Notes: generated by a model not told the origin, from the letters alone. Shown: positions 51,384 to 62,460, counted from the first letter of the stretch. The stretch: 64,000 nt of DNA from Blastobasis lacticolella (GCA_905147135.1 LR990056.1:17494001-17558000), one strand, 5' to 3'. Numbers and translations: made by a program.

Positions 51384-54300
51384 CTAATTCTTTTTCCCTG
51401 ACCGACGTTTTAAATACGATGCTCTTGTTGCAGACAGTTCCAGTTCATCATCATCTTGATGAGGCTTAGTCTTAGGTGACGATCCTGATGCCACGGGAAG
51501 ATTTTCGTAATAGTAGTGATAATTCTTGGGGATCGTTCCATCCTGACACATTGCCATTAGATCTGTATGTTTTACTTGTTTTAACAAAATTTGTTGAGAG
51601 TAAAGTTTCGCAAGACGTGAACTATGCTCGGATCTTGTCACCCTTCCCTTTAACTTTACCTCTTTGAATTCGTCCCAGTACTCGAATTTGAAAAAAAACG
51701 AATCGCAATGGTCTTTGTTCAATCTTAACCATCTTACGTTAGCCCATTTCAAAACAGTTCCATCAATGGCTTTGATTGTTTTCTGAATATTGTTATTTCG
51801 CAGAGCTTTGAAATCCAAAAAATCGGAGTGTTTCATGACTTTGACATTATATGGATTGTCTTTACGGGCAAGTCGTATAACATTTTGCCAGTCATCAGGG
51901 GTGTAGATTTGGGCATACTCAGATGCTCGTTCTATAGTCGAGTGCATGTTATCGCACTCCATATATGTATGTCCTGGTTCTAAAAATTTATAGTCAATGA
52001 CTTTAATGTTATTATCAGGTGACGTTATGATGAAATTGAGCATAGCTACAAGTACAGAATTTCTATTTTGTCCTGGGCAGCAATCCGAATATAATATAAG
52101 GTGGTCAACATCAGAGAGATTTCTGATGTAATTATAGAGACACGTTGAAACTTCGTTTGATCCTCGGTTACCTTCATATTCCGGCCAAAAATAACAATAG
52201 CCTTGTTTAGTCACAGCATTATGAATTGTAAAATTCATGCTTCCTAACTTACGTTTATAAAAAACAGGCTTTCCTAAAACCAACGGACAATAGAGCACTG
52301 CTTCAAAATCAAAAGTACAAACATGCAAACAACTATCAACTATTGCTTTCTTTTTATCAGATTTTTTTTCTTCCTGGGCATAGTATTTTCTGTTAACATG
52401 CTCTTCGTATTCTTCTTGTTTTTCCATTTGCTCTTCTTCAGTCAATTGCTCATATTTGTTACACCAACACTGGTCCTTCTTCGGTTTGTGGAAACTAATA
52501 TTCTTTTTTAAAATTAGTTCTTTATAGGAAGTCGGACCAATGGGTTTCTTATTATTTTCCAAACAATGCTGCTTATATAAATTGTACATTTTTTCTTTGT
52601 TCATAGTTGTCTCTAAGTAAACTTTTTTCGTGTCTTTGCGACACCAATGAGCAGGCACTTTTGGAAAAGAGTCTATATGATCGTTTGCGAATTTCATATC
52701 ATTTTCGCCTAATTTATTTCCTGGTCTGTGACGACCTCTCTTATCTGGAGATGGAATATTACCGACACCTCGGCGTGCTTTCTTTAATGCGGTACGAACC
52801 ATCTTGTCACTGATATCTAGTGTACGAAGAAAAAAAGGCTGACACACATTAATCGTTTCCGAATTGACCTTGAAACTGTAATTCAATGTAAATTTTCTTC
52901 TTGAATTGATTACTCGTGATCCTGTTGCTTCCGTTGAAGATACGTTCGAAATTATAAAATCCCTTTGTCTTTCAAGACTCCCCAAACCCCAAAACGATAA
53001 ATGAAGATGTTGTCTTGTATTATTATCAATTTTTGTATGACAAGCTAGTCGACATTTACAATTATCATTGCTGCACTTTTTTGCCAGTACATTTTTTCCT
53101 TGAGTTGATGTGTATATTTCACCACTGTTTCTTTTCTTTTTTCTTATGTTTTTCTTCCACTTTTCAGGTATTTTCCTTTTATTTCTTTTCACTTGACCAT
53201 TTCCATTATTTTCAAATGTAGATAATTCTTCTAGTTGTTGTAAGTGTATATTGATAACTGGTGATTCAACTCGAACAAAAGAAGAAGAGGCAATAGGCGA
53301 CATTGGCGAGCGTTGATTTTCTTCTTCTTCAGGTTGGTAATTAGGGTCTGCTACGGAGTCATCGCTATCATCAATGAACGTTTGATTAGAGTCATTCAGA
53401 TTCACGTTGGATGTTTTTTCATACGTTTCTATATTACTGGGGCTTCCTACTGAGTGAATGGATGCTATTGGTGTAAAAAGTGGTGTAGGTTGTTTTGCGA
53501 TTGATGGAACATTTGATTCTTGTAGTTCGAAATCCTTATTTGTTGTAAATACTGACAATGGTGAGTTATTTGAATATAATGGAATATCATTGTCATCATC
53601 AATAAAGCCTACATTTTCCATTTCGGCAATTACTACTTGTTGTTCAACTGTAAGGGGCGATTCTCTGTATACCTCCATATGTGAAGTGATTGGTGATGCC
53701 GTACGTGACGAATACGCCGAATGCAAAATCTCATTCTGGTCTTCGACTAAGATTGACGATTCACCATGATTTATTTGAGAACCTAGAAAAAAAAATAACA
53801 TGGTAAAGTGAAATGTTTCATCAGGTTCCTTGAACTAATCATGTAAATTATTACTACAAGTTTCAATATCCAACAGGGACGAGATTTAATATTCGTGTAT
53901 GCAACACATGTACGAGTAGATATAAAATATGCATATCCAATGTCTTTATAAAAAAACTAGTGGCCCGCCCCGGCTTCGCACGGGTGCAAATATGGATAAG
54001 AAGTGATTCCGGATATAGATTAAGACCCGAGGTCAAAAATAAGCCTCTATCCCCCGAGTCCCCATCCCCTATTTCTGTCCCCTGTCCTCTATCTTCTGAC
54101 CTATGTCCTCTACCTTATTCTTCTTTGAAAAAGAAAAGCGAGCTTATATGAAAAAGGTAACTGTACTCGTATAATAATATTTACCTATGTGTCAATCAAG
54201 GATTTTTTTGGGTTATTGACGTAAGTTACATCGGCGTTCAACACAGACAGAATAGGATACCATGATTGTTATGTATGACCAGTTTTATTAGCTACTACCA

Positions 54301-55088
54301 GTTATCAAAACAACATACTAATCGCTATAAAATTACCTGAAAAAATTACAAAATAAATATATGACACATTTGTCACCAATCAAATAAATATACGTCAAAA
54401 TGTTATTTAATTTAAAAAAAACAAATGAGCTAAGGAGTATTTATATTAACAAAGCAAAATAACTTTTTACCCTATATATAGTCGGTCAGAAAAACTCTGA
54501 AAAACCCTTATGTCAATGGAATAAGGTCGTCGCCACGTCGTCCGACGTCGCGTCGCGTCGTCCGCGCCGAACCGATACGAATGACGTTCGCGAGGCTCTT
54601 ATTGCATTGACATAAGGGTTTATGGCGAGCGAAGCCACAGGCAAAAGCTAGTAACGTTATAAAAGTGAAATCACATCACTGTTAGTATAACTATACCTAT
54701 ATAGTATAACTGACACTGTAGTAGCTTAGCAGTGTTCTGACTAATAATATTAGCAATAGCATTTAGTTGAGTAGCATTTTAATAAAAATAGCGTATAGCC
54801 CCCCTCTAAATAAGATAAAAATAAATTAAGGTAAATGACCTGGTATGACCTGGAATGACACATTGGATATTTTTTGTAACACTAGTGAGTTTCTGTGGGA
54901 TACAATTATCATAATAAAATATAATGCGAGCGACGCCGCGGGCAAAACTCGTACTAAGTATGTATTCCTAGTACTTAGCAAACCTACCCAAAAACACAAT
55001 AATTAACAACCGCAATTATGTTTTAAGATAATACTTTATAATACTCACCGCGTAATGCTAAACGGAGAATCTGTTTGCTTCGTTCCAT
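51384..55088 (-). CDS. 812-aa DUF7869-like, transposase-related nuclear protein
   Basis: Two exons on the minus strand: 55088-55049 (MERSKQILRLALR plus one base) and 53782-51384; the donor GTGAGT and acceptor TTTTTTTCTAG are in phase, giving 812 aa. Reading exon 2 alone would begin MLFFFL from the intron's own acceptor tract, which is not the real start. Seen: an acidic, Ser-rich N-terminal ~200 aa; a basic cluster KRNKRKIPEKWKKNIRKKK (about 212-230); a Cys/His patch C-x4-C-x-C-x3-C-H (about 250-262); FFLRTLDISDKMVRTAL (about 330-345); a second patch DQCWCNKY (about 450-457); a charged Lys/Glu coiled-coil-like stretch (460-495); then CTFDFEAVLYCP (Asp 505), LYSDCCPGQNRNS (Asp 580), GHTYMECDNMHSTIE (Glu 631). 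Asp-Asp-Glu in this spacing resembles an RNase H-like fold; proteins with the DxCxGQN and GH..M..D..H motifs are grouped as DUF7869 in arthropods. Family assignment is from memory; catalytic activity is inference. No stop or frameshift anywhere. Confidence 0.85.
53955..54501. other. Intron of the 812-aa gene, left part
   Basis: 53957-53990 is a reversed end of the CTAGT-type repeat (ACTAGTGGCCCGCCCCGGCT). A facing end (GCGAGCGAAGCCACAGGCAA then AAGCTAGTA) is at 54623-54652. The rest is AT-rich intron. Confidence 0.4.
54502..54621. mobile_element. 120-bp MITE with CpG-rich core
   Basis: Perfect 17-bp inverted ends AAACCCTTATGTCAATG, extended imperfectly by GGAATAAGG. The core is a run of CGTCG/CGACG/CGCGTC units, strongly CpG-rich in an AT-rich intron. 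Non-coding. Confidence 0.72.
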
Positions 55089-55099
55089 TTTCGTGTACG

Positions 55100-55180
55100 T
55101 TGTTGAACTACGTCCACTTCATACGGCCGGCTACTGCACACTGCGCAGGCAGAGCGAGCACCCGCGCGGCACGAAACCAA
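55100..55180 (-). promoter_or_regulatory. Probable promoter / 5' UTR of the 812-aa gene
   Basis: A GC- and CpG-rich island (CCGGCTACTGCACACTGCGC, GCGAGCACCCGCGCGGCACG) lies just upstream of the ATG at 55088, in otherwise AT-rich DNA. TSS not determinable. Confidence 0.4.
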
Positions 55181-55181
55181 G

Positions 55182-55480
55182 GTCGTATGCGTATACGTCT
55201 CTTTGGCATGACAATATTTACTGACATTAAATAAAATTCGATAGTCGTATGCACATACGTCTATATGGTGCGACTATTATTAGTAGGCTATTTAAAAATT
55301 GATAGTCGTAGGCGCATACGCCTATATGACGCGACATTATATTATTAGATCATATTAAAATCGATATTCGTATGCACATACATCTTTATGGTACGATACA
55401 CAATTCCTCACTCGTGGTTACGTCTGATATACGTCTATTTGGTATGAGAATAACATCGGACTTTCAGTCATACGTCTAAA
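55182..55480. repeat. ~62-bp degenerate tandem with palindromic cores
   Basis: Five units, starting near 55182, 55245, 55306, 55368 and 55423. Each carries a variant of GTCGTATGCRCATACGTCTA then TATGGTGCGAC, followed by an AT-rich spacer often ending TTAAAA. The core CGTATGCGCATACG is a self-complementary word and each unit also ends in an inverted GTCG/CGAC pair. Upstream of the 812-aa gene's CpG-rich start region. Confidence 0.75.
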
Positions 55481-55614
55481 AGTATTTTGTTCATATCTTT
55501 TAAAGTACTTTAACTATAACTTTAAGAAAAATAGAGTTTGTGTGTCGAGAAAATTAGAAAAGATTGACACAATAAAAAAAAAACGCATTTTTTTTTATAC
55601 GCCCCTCTGGCTTG

Positions 55615-55865
55615 AAGCCCGCGATATCAGCCGGAAGACACCCACTGCTGGGTATAGGCCTCCCCAGAGATCTCCACAAAGGCCTGTCCTGTGCGTTCCA
55701 CATGTAGCTAGTACCTGCGATCGACCAATGCCTGTTTCTGACTGGACTCTATCCGACGCGACGGTGAGCAAAACCATCGTGAAGAAACCTGCGCATACAA
55801 GCGACTGAATGTGTAACCATGATCAAATCTGGTCATGTTCCCCTATTAACAGGGTCACGGAGGGT
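55615..55865 (+). repeat. Repeat family H joined to a family C piece
   Basis: ATATCAGCCGGAAGACACCC, ACTGCTGGGTATAGGCCTCC, CCAGAGATCTCCACAAAGGC, then GACTGAATGTGTAACCATGA and GGTCATGTTCCCCTATTAAC. Confidence 0.6.
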
Positions 55866-55884
55866 TCAAGACCAAAACATCTAA

Positions 55885-56579
55885 ATATAACTCGAACGAC
55901 ATCAATGAAGGATCTGGGTACTTAGTTTGATACAAAGCTAACTTTTCATGACCATTACACGAAGCTATGTGACTCAGCACGAAAGGCTCTTGGCTTTGTA
56001 TTAAGACAAACAAGACTATTCAGTGGTAGACACACATTGTGTTTACTATTTAATGCTTTTGTCAGGAGCAAACTAGAAACCAATGCGGTGGTGTGGAATC
56101 CTACGAGCGTAAGTCATACTTTAATGATTGAGAAAGTACAAAAAGATTTTCTCAGATGTCTATATAGGAAAATTTATGGGTTTTACCCCTACATGTATCC
56201 TACTAATTTTATCCTAGGAATGGTAGAGTACCGCACACTCGAATTTAGACGAAATGTGTCACTGGTCATTTATGTGTTCCGATTGGTCCGTGGTGTTGGA
56301 CCTTGAATTATATGTGATGGACCCATGCTATCATCGGTTACTTTTGCGGTTCCCCGGTCTCATGTGGTGCGAGCCCACAGACAGAAGCTGTTTGTAGAGT
56401 TCGCAGCACGCTCTAACCTGGGTAGGAACGCGCCGCTAGTTCGGAGCCTTCGCTACATGAATTGTATTCTTGCTTATGACTCTAGTTTAGACATATTTAC
56501 ATGTACCGAAGGCAATATCTACATAATAGCGGGTCGTTATTTCGAAACTTTGACACCAAAACCTTCTAAAAATTATTAA
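55885..56579 (+). pseudogene. Jockey/CR1-type LINE reverse-transcriptase C-terminus
   Basis: One continuous frame reads SMKDLG, FDTKLTFHDHYTKLCDSARK, ALGFVLRQTR, LFNAFVRSKLETNAVVWNP, IEKVQKDFLRCLY and, further, RSNLGRNAPLVRSLRYMN. This is the standard thumb/C-terminal part of Jockey/CR1-clade ORF2 (family: KDLGV.FD..L.F..H......A...LGF.......LY..LVRS.LEYAS.VW.P). At least two in-frame stops break it: TAG after DLGT and TGA at 56304-56306. Truncated at the 5' side. Dead copy. Confidence 0.85.
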
Positions 56580-57060
56580 TTTTAAAACTGACATTTATAT
56601 AATTAATTTGACGTTATATTATTGTATTGGTGCCAATAAATGTTTATGTAGGGATTTGCTATGAAATCCCCTTAGAATGGGTGCAACTTGTATTTTGACA
56701 TTTCTTTTTTTAAAATTTTTTGACATGTTTTATTTTACTCTAGTCTATTGATCATGTTTAAAATGTGTATTTATTTTTAGGTACTGTGGAGATAATAGCG
56801 GGTCATTATTTCGAATCTTTGACACCAAAACCTTCTAAAAATTATTAATTTTAAAACTGACATTTATATTTAATTTGACATTATATTATTGTATTGGTGC
56901 CAATAAATGTTTATGTAGGGATTTGTTATGAAATCCCGTTTAGAATAGGTGCCTATTGTATTTTGACATTTCTTTTTTAAATTTTGTTGACATGTTTTAT
57001 TTATTTTATTCTATAGATCATGTATAGAGTATATTTATGATTAGGTATTGTAGAGATGGA
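56535..57060 (+). repeat. Direct duplication of a LINE 3' UTR
   Basis: About 250 bp from 56535 (GGGTCGTTATTTCGAAACTT) recurs from about 56800 (GGGTCATTATTTCGAATCTT) with few differences. Both contain ACACCAAAACCTTCTAAAAA, TATTGGTGCCAATAAATGTT and GTAGGGATTTG. The unit starts inside the last codons of the RT frame. Confidence 0.85.
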
Positions 57061-57690
57061 GATAAACACTATTGCGATTGAAAACTCTGTTAGCCCCTGA
57101 ACCCCCCCCTCGCTACGCCAATGGAAGCTCATTCCACATCCGAATCATATGAGCTAGAAACGTTCTGAACTGTTTGTCTGTCATATAACCTAAAAAAAGT
57201 TTAATCGAGATGTTTCTAAGCTTTGTTTTTCTTGCCTCTGTCAAGGGCTTCGGCATCTGTACTTTACATTATGTTAGCAAACAGTCGTTAACTAGCAGAA
57301 AACAGATACCCCAATGGAAAGCGTACAGTAAACACCGATTCCTCTGAATCCTGCTTAGACCTTACTTTCAAAGTCTTCAAACCGCTAAGCCGACCTAAAG
57401 ATAGAAATTCGGATATTTCCGATTGTTGAACGACAAAGGAATCTTTCCCTCCGGACACATAAATATCGCCGACGGCCGCTACAAAGAACTGTCTGTACTA
57501 CGTTATCTGTGTAAACGGATTTACCTATTTCCAAAAAGTAAGTATCTAACACAGTTCAGCTTTAACGAGCAGTTAAATCAACTGTGAATCCCGCTGTTTC
57601 AGTGTACGTCCTCAGTTTTGGACGCGTCAGGTTTAACCGCACTACAGTTTGGCTGTACAGTTGAATGTTTGTTATATGTAAATAAAAATG
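57061..57690. other. Unassigned stretch
   Basis: No gene recognised. A CCCCCCCTCGCTACGCCAAT block at 57104 resembles a hAT-type terminus but I cannot find its partner. Confidence 0.3.
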
Positions 57691-57694
57691 ATCG

Positions 57695-57938
57695 TATTGG
57701 CGTTAATGTCCCGGTTGTGCTCTCGCGCGCGAGATCCGGCGGATCCCGGCCTTGACAATTTCGGGTACACATTCAGGCGCCTAAATGTGCAGGTTTTATC
57801 ACGATGTTTCCCTCACCGTAAGAGCATCGGTTGGTGTTCAACTAACAACTAATGTACATAACTCAGAAAACAGTCATCGGTACATGGTGGCAGTGGGCAA
57901 ACCAGGTACCCCTTAACCACTAAGCCACCGAGGCTCTC
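57695..57938 (-). mobile_element. SINE family C, internally deleted
   Basis: Tail at the left (plus strand GTATTGGCGTTAATGTCCCG), head at the right (plus strand CCTTAACCACTAAGCCACCG). Shorter than 23346-23688 because part of the body is missing. Confidence 0.7.
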
Positions 57939-58064
57939 GTCAAGCGACGTCTTTACGAATACGAAATCGAATCTAGCTGATGTGCATATGCACTATTTAC
58001 TGTACACCAATGTACCTTTGTTGCATAAAGCCTCGCTCTAATGGAATCAATATGTAATCACAGA

Positions 58065-58375
58065 CAGGACTATTGTAGCCAACAGACCTTCATGCTCCAG
58101 ATCCATCGAAGCACCGAGCAGTGCTCGCCAACATCACCGTCCCGCATTACGGAAACCTTGTAAAGGCCGAGAAGGAAAAACTGTGTACCTTGACTTGGCT
58201 CATGAGGTCATCACCATCTGGGATGTAGATTCGATGGTCATTGTTCCGATAGTCGTATCAGTGAACGGTCTCATAGCGAAGAGCCTCGACCAACATTTAA
58301 AGAGTCTCTCGCTGGATGGTTGGGTCAAGGGGCCAGATACAGAAGGCGGCTCTCTTGGAGGCGGCGAATGGTAAC
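58065..58375 (+). pseudogene. LINE ORF2 C-terminal remnant with frameshift
   Basis: One frame gives HAPDPSKHRAVL, ITVPHYGNLVKAEKEK, then a frame change and VYLDLAHEVITIWDVDSMVI, VPIVVSVNGLIAKSLDQHLK. This is the D.TVPHD.NL..AE..K...Y.DLA.E....W......IPIV.S..G.I.KSL pattern that closes many animal non-LTR ORF2 proteins. Clade not determined. Broken by the frameshift and truncated. Confidence 0.75.
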
Positions 58376-58640
58376 GTACGCTCACCATCGGTGGGCTGTC
58401 TGCTCGTTAGACACTGCGTAATAAAAAATTTACTTCTAATACCTGGCTTATACTTAAATTCTAATAGGAATTTTATATAGCTGGAGCAAATTCTCTTGTC
58501 CATCTATTTAATGGCGCATTTTTGTGTTACTTGGGTTGTGTACTTGCCGGTCAGTTAAAGTCTGCAGTATTCCATGGAAAACTGTGACTTCGGTAGTAGG
58601 GGTTCCTGGAATTTGACTATTTTCCGGCATAGCAACATGT
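58376..58640. other. LINE flank, unassigned
   Basis: CGGTGGGCTGTCTGCTCG at 58389 recurs at about 28463 (CGGTGGGCTGTCTGCTCT), so both are probably 3' ends of the LINE just described. Confidence 0.4.
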
Positions 58641-58940
58641 CCCAGGTGGGCAACGCATTGATAGCCCTGGTGTTACTAATGTCGATAGGCAGTGGTGACC
58701 ACTTTCTATCAAGGCCCTCTAGGCAGTTTCTCTGCCGATTTTATGTGCTTTTTTGTTAATTATTATGTACTCTTTTCTTCTGTGTTACAAAATGTCGTGT
58801 TTTCCAAATTTTTGTGTTGTGTTTCTGTTTGTGTAAATAAATATTTCTTATTCTTATTTATTCTTATTAGTTCGATTTAACGTCCATAGGCGGTAACTAC
58901 TTATCATCAGGTAGGCTGGAAGTTTGTCTGCCACCTTAGT
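58641..58940. repeat. CTGATGGTAAGCGGT-family pieces
   Basis: GGCAACGCATTGATAGCCCT, GTCGATAGGCAGTGGTGACC at 58680 and CCATAGGCGGTAACTACTTA at 58883; two fragments. Confidence 0.45.
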
Positions 58941-59734
58941 AGTATTACAATTACAAATTTTGACATAACGATGAGAATATGCACAGCCATTACTATTTAT
59001 TTATACCGCCACGAGGTGCCAATCCTTGCCAGCCTTTACTTTACTTTACTTACTTTACTTTACAATCGGCTTCCGATACTGTTCAACAAGTCTCAGTATC
59101 CCCAGCCGAAAAACTTGGTCAACATCATTTCGACAACGTTATTAGGAACCACCTAACGAGTGGCGAGCTCGTTCGAAGTTAAATTACGAAACGGTCACCC
59201 ATCCTGTTACCGGCATTGCTTAACTTTTGTTATCGGTTAACCACGCTGCTACAAGACCGTGCTGCTTGCCAATATGCAGAGTAACCTGACGTATTGAAAT
59301 TTGAAATTGAAATTTTGAAACTACTTTATTGACCGCTATAACCTGGTGTACCAGGTTCACCTATGATAAAGGGGCTAGGTCAACAATGGGTCCATGCGCA
59401 CTCCAGAAATACCCGCCGTCGGCGCGCACAATAAAAATCCGAACTGACACGCGAACGCGCGAGCGCAACTGGGCCTAATATTAGCCGGTGATTGGCAAAG
59501 ATTATGCGGCGCGGTGTAGATTATGTGCCTGCCTAAGCTTGGTCGTCTCTGAGAGGAAGACGAAATGAAAGGAATTTACATTAGCTTTTTAATCCTAACG
59601 TTGGCAGGATCTTTATTTTTGATCTGACTGATCAGAATGTATGTTAATTTAATTGAATATACGAGTATTGTGACAAGAAGCGTCGATGGAAATGAAATCA
59701 ACTTAAAAAGACCTATGGAATCATCATCATCAAC

Positions 59735-59805
59735 CTGGCGTTAAAACCCCGGTTTCGTTCTCAAGCGATATGCGTGGGCCCGGGGTCCGCCTTCCTATGA
59801 CCTAT
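59735..59805 (-). repeat. RTE-type LINE tail, reversed
   Basis: Minus strand: AAGGCGGACCCCGGGCCCAC, AACCGGGGTTTTAACGCCAG, GTTGATGATGATG. Same tail as 49172-49375. Confidence 0.6.
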
Positions 59806-59924
59806 ACACCTACGGAATATATCTATAGAATAGATAAAAATATTCAATAAAATGACGAATAACGCTGTTTTTTCGTTATTCAATGTTATTCCAGCATTAT
59901 CGAAATTTACGTAATTCGAATTTT

Positions 59925-60125
59925 ACCTGACCAAATTGGATCATGGTTACACAGTCGCCTGAAAATGCAGATTTAATCACGATGTTTCTCACCGAAAGAG
60001 TATGGCTTAGCATTAAACTAATCTACACAACTCAGAAAATAATCATTGGCACATTGCGGCAGTGGGATCCGTACCCGGTACCTCTCGCTTACGAGTCTAA
60101 TCTTAATCACTTGGCCACCGACACT
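59925..60125 (-). mobile_element. SINE family C, 3'-truncated
   Basis: tRNA-like head at the right (minus strand GGTGGCCAAGTGATTAAG, then GGTACGGATCCCACTGCC); body includes CATTAAACTAATCTACACAA on the plus strand. Confidence 0.68.
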
Positions 60126-60129
60126 CCTA

Positions 60130-60818
60130 AAACAGGTTCTTCGGCAGATATAATAGCACATCTGTACCCGCCTTAATCTTGGCATATATCTGCACTGAAA
60201 CCCATTCTGTTGTTAGTTTGCGCCGGCGCACGATCGCTGAAGCCCTTCTGTAGTCGCGAAGGCGATCGGTTCGAATCGAAGTGTCAAATTGGAATGACAT
60301 AACTATCTTTCTAAATACGTGAGGTGTAAACCGTTCGAATCTCTCAAACTACTCAAGAAACGTCTCTGGGGGGTTTTAAAAGTGTACCGTGATGAAGTTT
60401 AGTTGAACAGGAGTTTTGACTATTTCGTTTGTGAGATTTCTGTCGCTCTAGTGTGGAATTCATAGTGGATTGTTCTCAGTGTATTTTGTCGACGATTCCA
60501 CGGGGTTTCAAGACGGTATCGTGCGATTGTGAGTTTCTTTTTGTATAATATTTATAATGCTTAGATCGATGATGATGAGGGTGATCATCCTTCAACCTAT
60601 TATATTTGAAATTTAAGTAGCTGTAGAAACTTTTAAAAAGGTGTTCGATTTTTAATATTTACCTTATTTATTTGTAAAAGTAGTACTGAAAGGGAAACTA
60701 ACTTGAGAAAGTTAATTAGATTATGTGCCTCTTTTTAATCTCCGACGTAAAAAGATAATGATGATGATGATGTTATAAGTTTGACATGTATATGTGTACA
60801 ATCGTGTATATGTGTTGG
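60130..60818. other. Unassigned; possible non-coding exon
   Basis: 60210-60540 is GC-richer and repeat-free, with a TCAGT initiator-like string at 60476 and a GATT|GTGAGT donor-like site near 60531. It could be a 5' UTR exon of a gene to the right of the window. Weak evidence only. Confidence 0.25.
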
Positions 60819-60821
60819 CCG

Positions 60822-61076
60822 TGTGGTGTTCGGCAGAGTAGAATAGCACCGACCCCTTACACTCATGGGTGCCGTACAAGGCGACTAACGTTTTCGAGGC
60901 AAAAGATCAAGAGTCTCCGTAGTCTGGAAACTGGGCAGCAGCATTTTCCATTGTTATATTTAAACACTGCGATCTCCAACCCGCCTGCCAAGCGTGGAGA
61001 TTATGGCAATACCCTCCCCTTTCGTGGGAGAGGCCCTAAGTCCAGCAGTGGACTGTTACGGGCTGTGATGATGATG
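60822..61076 (+). mobile_element. Repeat family B, full length
   Basis: GCCGTGTGGTGTTCGGCAGA to GGGCTGTGATGATGATG; very close to 48905-49168, so both are relatively recent copies. Confidence 0.8.
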
Positions 61077-61077
61077 T

Positions 61078-61930
61078 GTATAGTCTGGCTCTATGTATTT
61101 GTATAGGTGTGTGTCTGCCTGTGGCATCTTACCCGAACAGATGTACCGATTTCGATGCGGTTTAGTTTGTTTGAAAAGTAGTTTAATCAAGGTGGTTTTT
61201 AGATTTGTTTCACATTAGTTTAGGAAAATTTGAAGTATCGATAAGTCCTTATACTTGGTCGGGGTTTATCCAACTTTTTCTGTCAGTTAAACATAACTAA
61301 CCTAAATTATAGAGAAAGTCGGAAAACTCCCGACCAAGTTTACTTAAACTCATAATTATATCTTCTGAACTACACACACGATTTTAATTAAAGAAAGTTA
61401 AGATCCATCTCTATTAATCTGGCTTTCAAACAGAGGAAACCGCATCAAAATCGGTACATCCGTTCGGGAGCTCCAATGCCACAAAGCCACACATACACAA
61501 ACTTGTAACCCCCTCATTTTTCCTGACTCCTGATGAAAAATGATCACTGTTGCTACACTAGGGCTACCATTACCTATGAAAAGAATAGACATGCACTGTC
61601 CTAGGTAGTGTGGTGAATTTATTCAATGACGCTGGCCTGCTAGCGTGTCTATTTAAAATACGTAAAATCGTAAAAATTTCAAATAGTGGGTCAATCACTC
61701 CGGCTGATCGGAAGCTATAAATCACAACGTAAATGTCGATAGCTGCTGTCATACGATGCTAAATAGAGATATCTCACAGTTCACGTATAAATTATAGGCT
61801 CAATAATATTATGGAATTAATAAATTACCTTTGAGATTTAATAAATTTATCTTGCTTGCTCAAGTTGCCTCCAATACTCGATTGTGCTGACGTTATGATG
61901 TTTCTGAAGATGCTACTGAGATATCACGTA
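61078..61930. other. Unassigned stretch with old repeats
   Basis: 61380-61510 resembles 28555-28690 (TAAGATCCATCTC, TGGCTTTCA, CATCCGTTCGGGAGCTCC), an old shared repeat. No gene. Confidence 0.35.
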
Positions 61931-61934
61931 ATCA

Positions 61935-62460
61935 TGTTAACAGGGAAACATGAAAAGATTGGATCATGGTTAATTTAGTCGCCTGAAAGACTAGGTTTCT
62001 TCACGAATTTTCCCTTACCATAAGAGCTTTGCGTAGTGTCCAAGTGTATGTAAATGACTCAGAAAGAGTCATTGGTTTTTTTATGCTACGCAGTGGCAAA
62101 CGAGCAGGCAGCTTATATGATGGTAAGTGGTAACTATCGCCCATAACGTTTTCGATTCATGTATTTAGGTTGCAGGCAACGAAAATACAGAACTGCAGGT
62201 GCGTTGTCACTGTAAGGACTAAGAAGCAATACCTCATGCCTATAATTGCGCTGGCTAACTTAACTTTCTTACCAGAACACAGCAAGCATAGATAGATATA
62301 AAAGCATAGCAAGAAATGGATAAAGCGGTGGCACTCACCCAGGCGAACTCCTCAGGCTTGACAGACTTTTACCAGGTAAAAAACAGCGGCACTGGAGACG
62401 GAACACGGTATCTCTCGCTCACGAGTGGGACCCCTTAACCATTAGGCCACCGACGCTCTC
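61935..62460 (-). mobile_element. SINE family C interrupted by CTGATGGTAAG-family repeat
   Basis: The body (GATTGGATCATGGTTAATTT, ACCATAAGAGCTTTGCG) is split at about 62080. An insert with CTACGCAGTGGCAAACGAGC and ATATGATGGTAAGTGG lies between it and the tRNA-like head at 62385-62458 (minus GGCCTAATGGTTAAGGGGTC). Confidence 0.55.

Noticed and set aside
53763..53801. MLFFFL as the start of the 812-aa protein
   Set aside because: These codons read the polypyrimidine acceptor tract; an in-phase GTGAGT donor after a short upstream ATG exon at 55088-55049 gives a better model.
57104..57130. hAT terminus (CCCCTCGCTACGCCAATG)
   Set aside because: No matching opposite end or target duplication found nearby.
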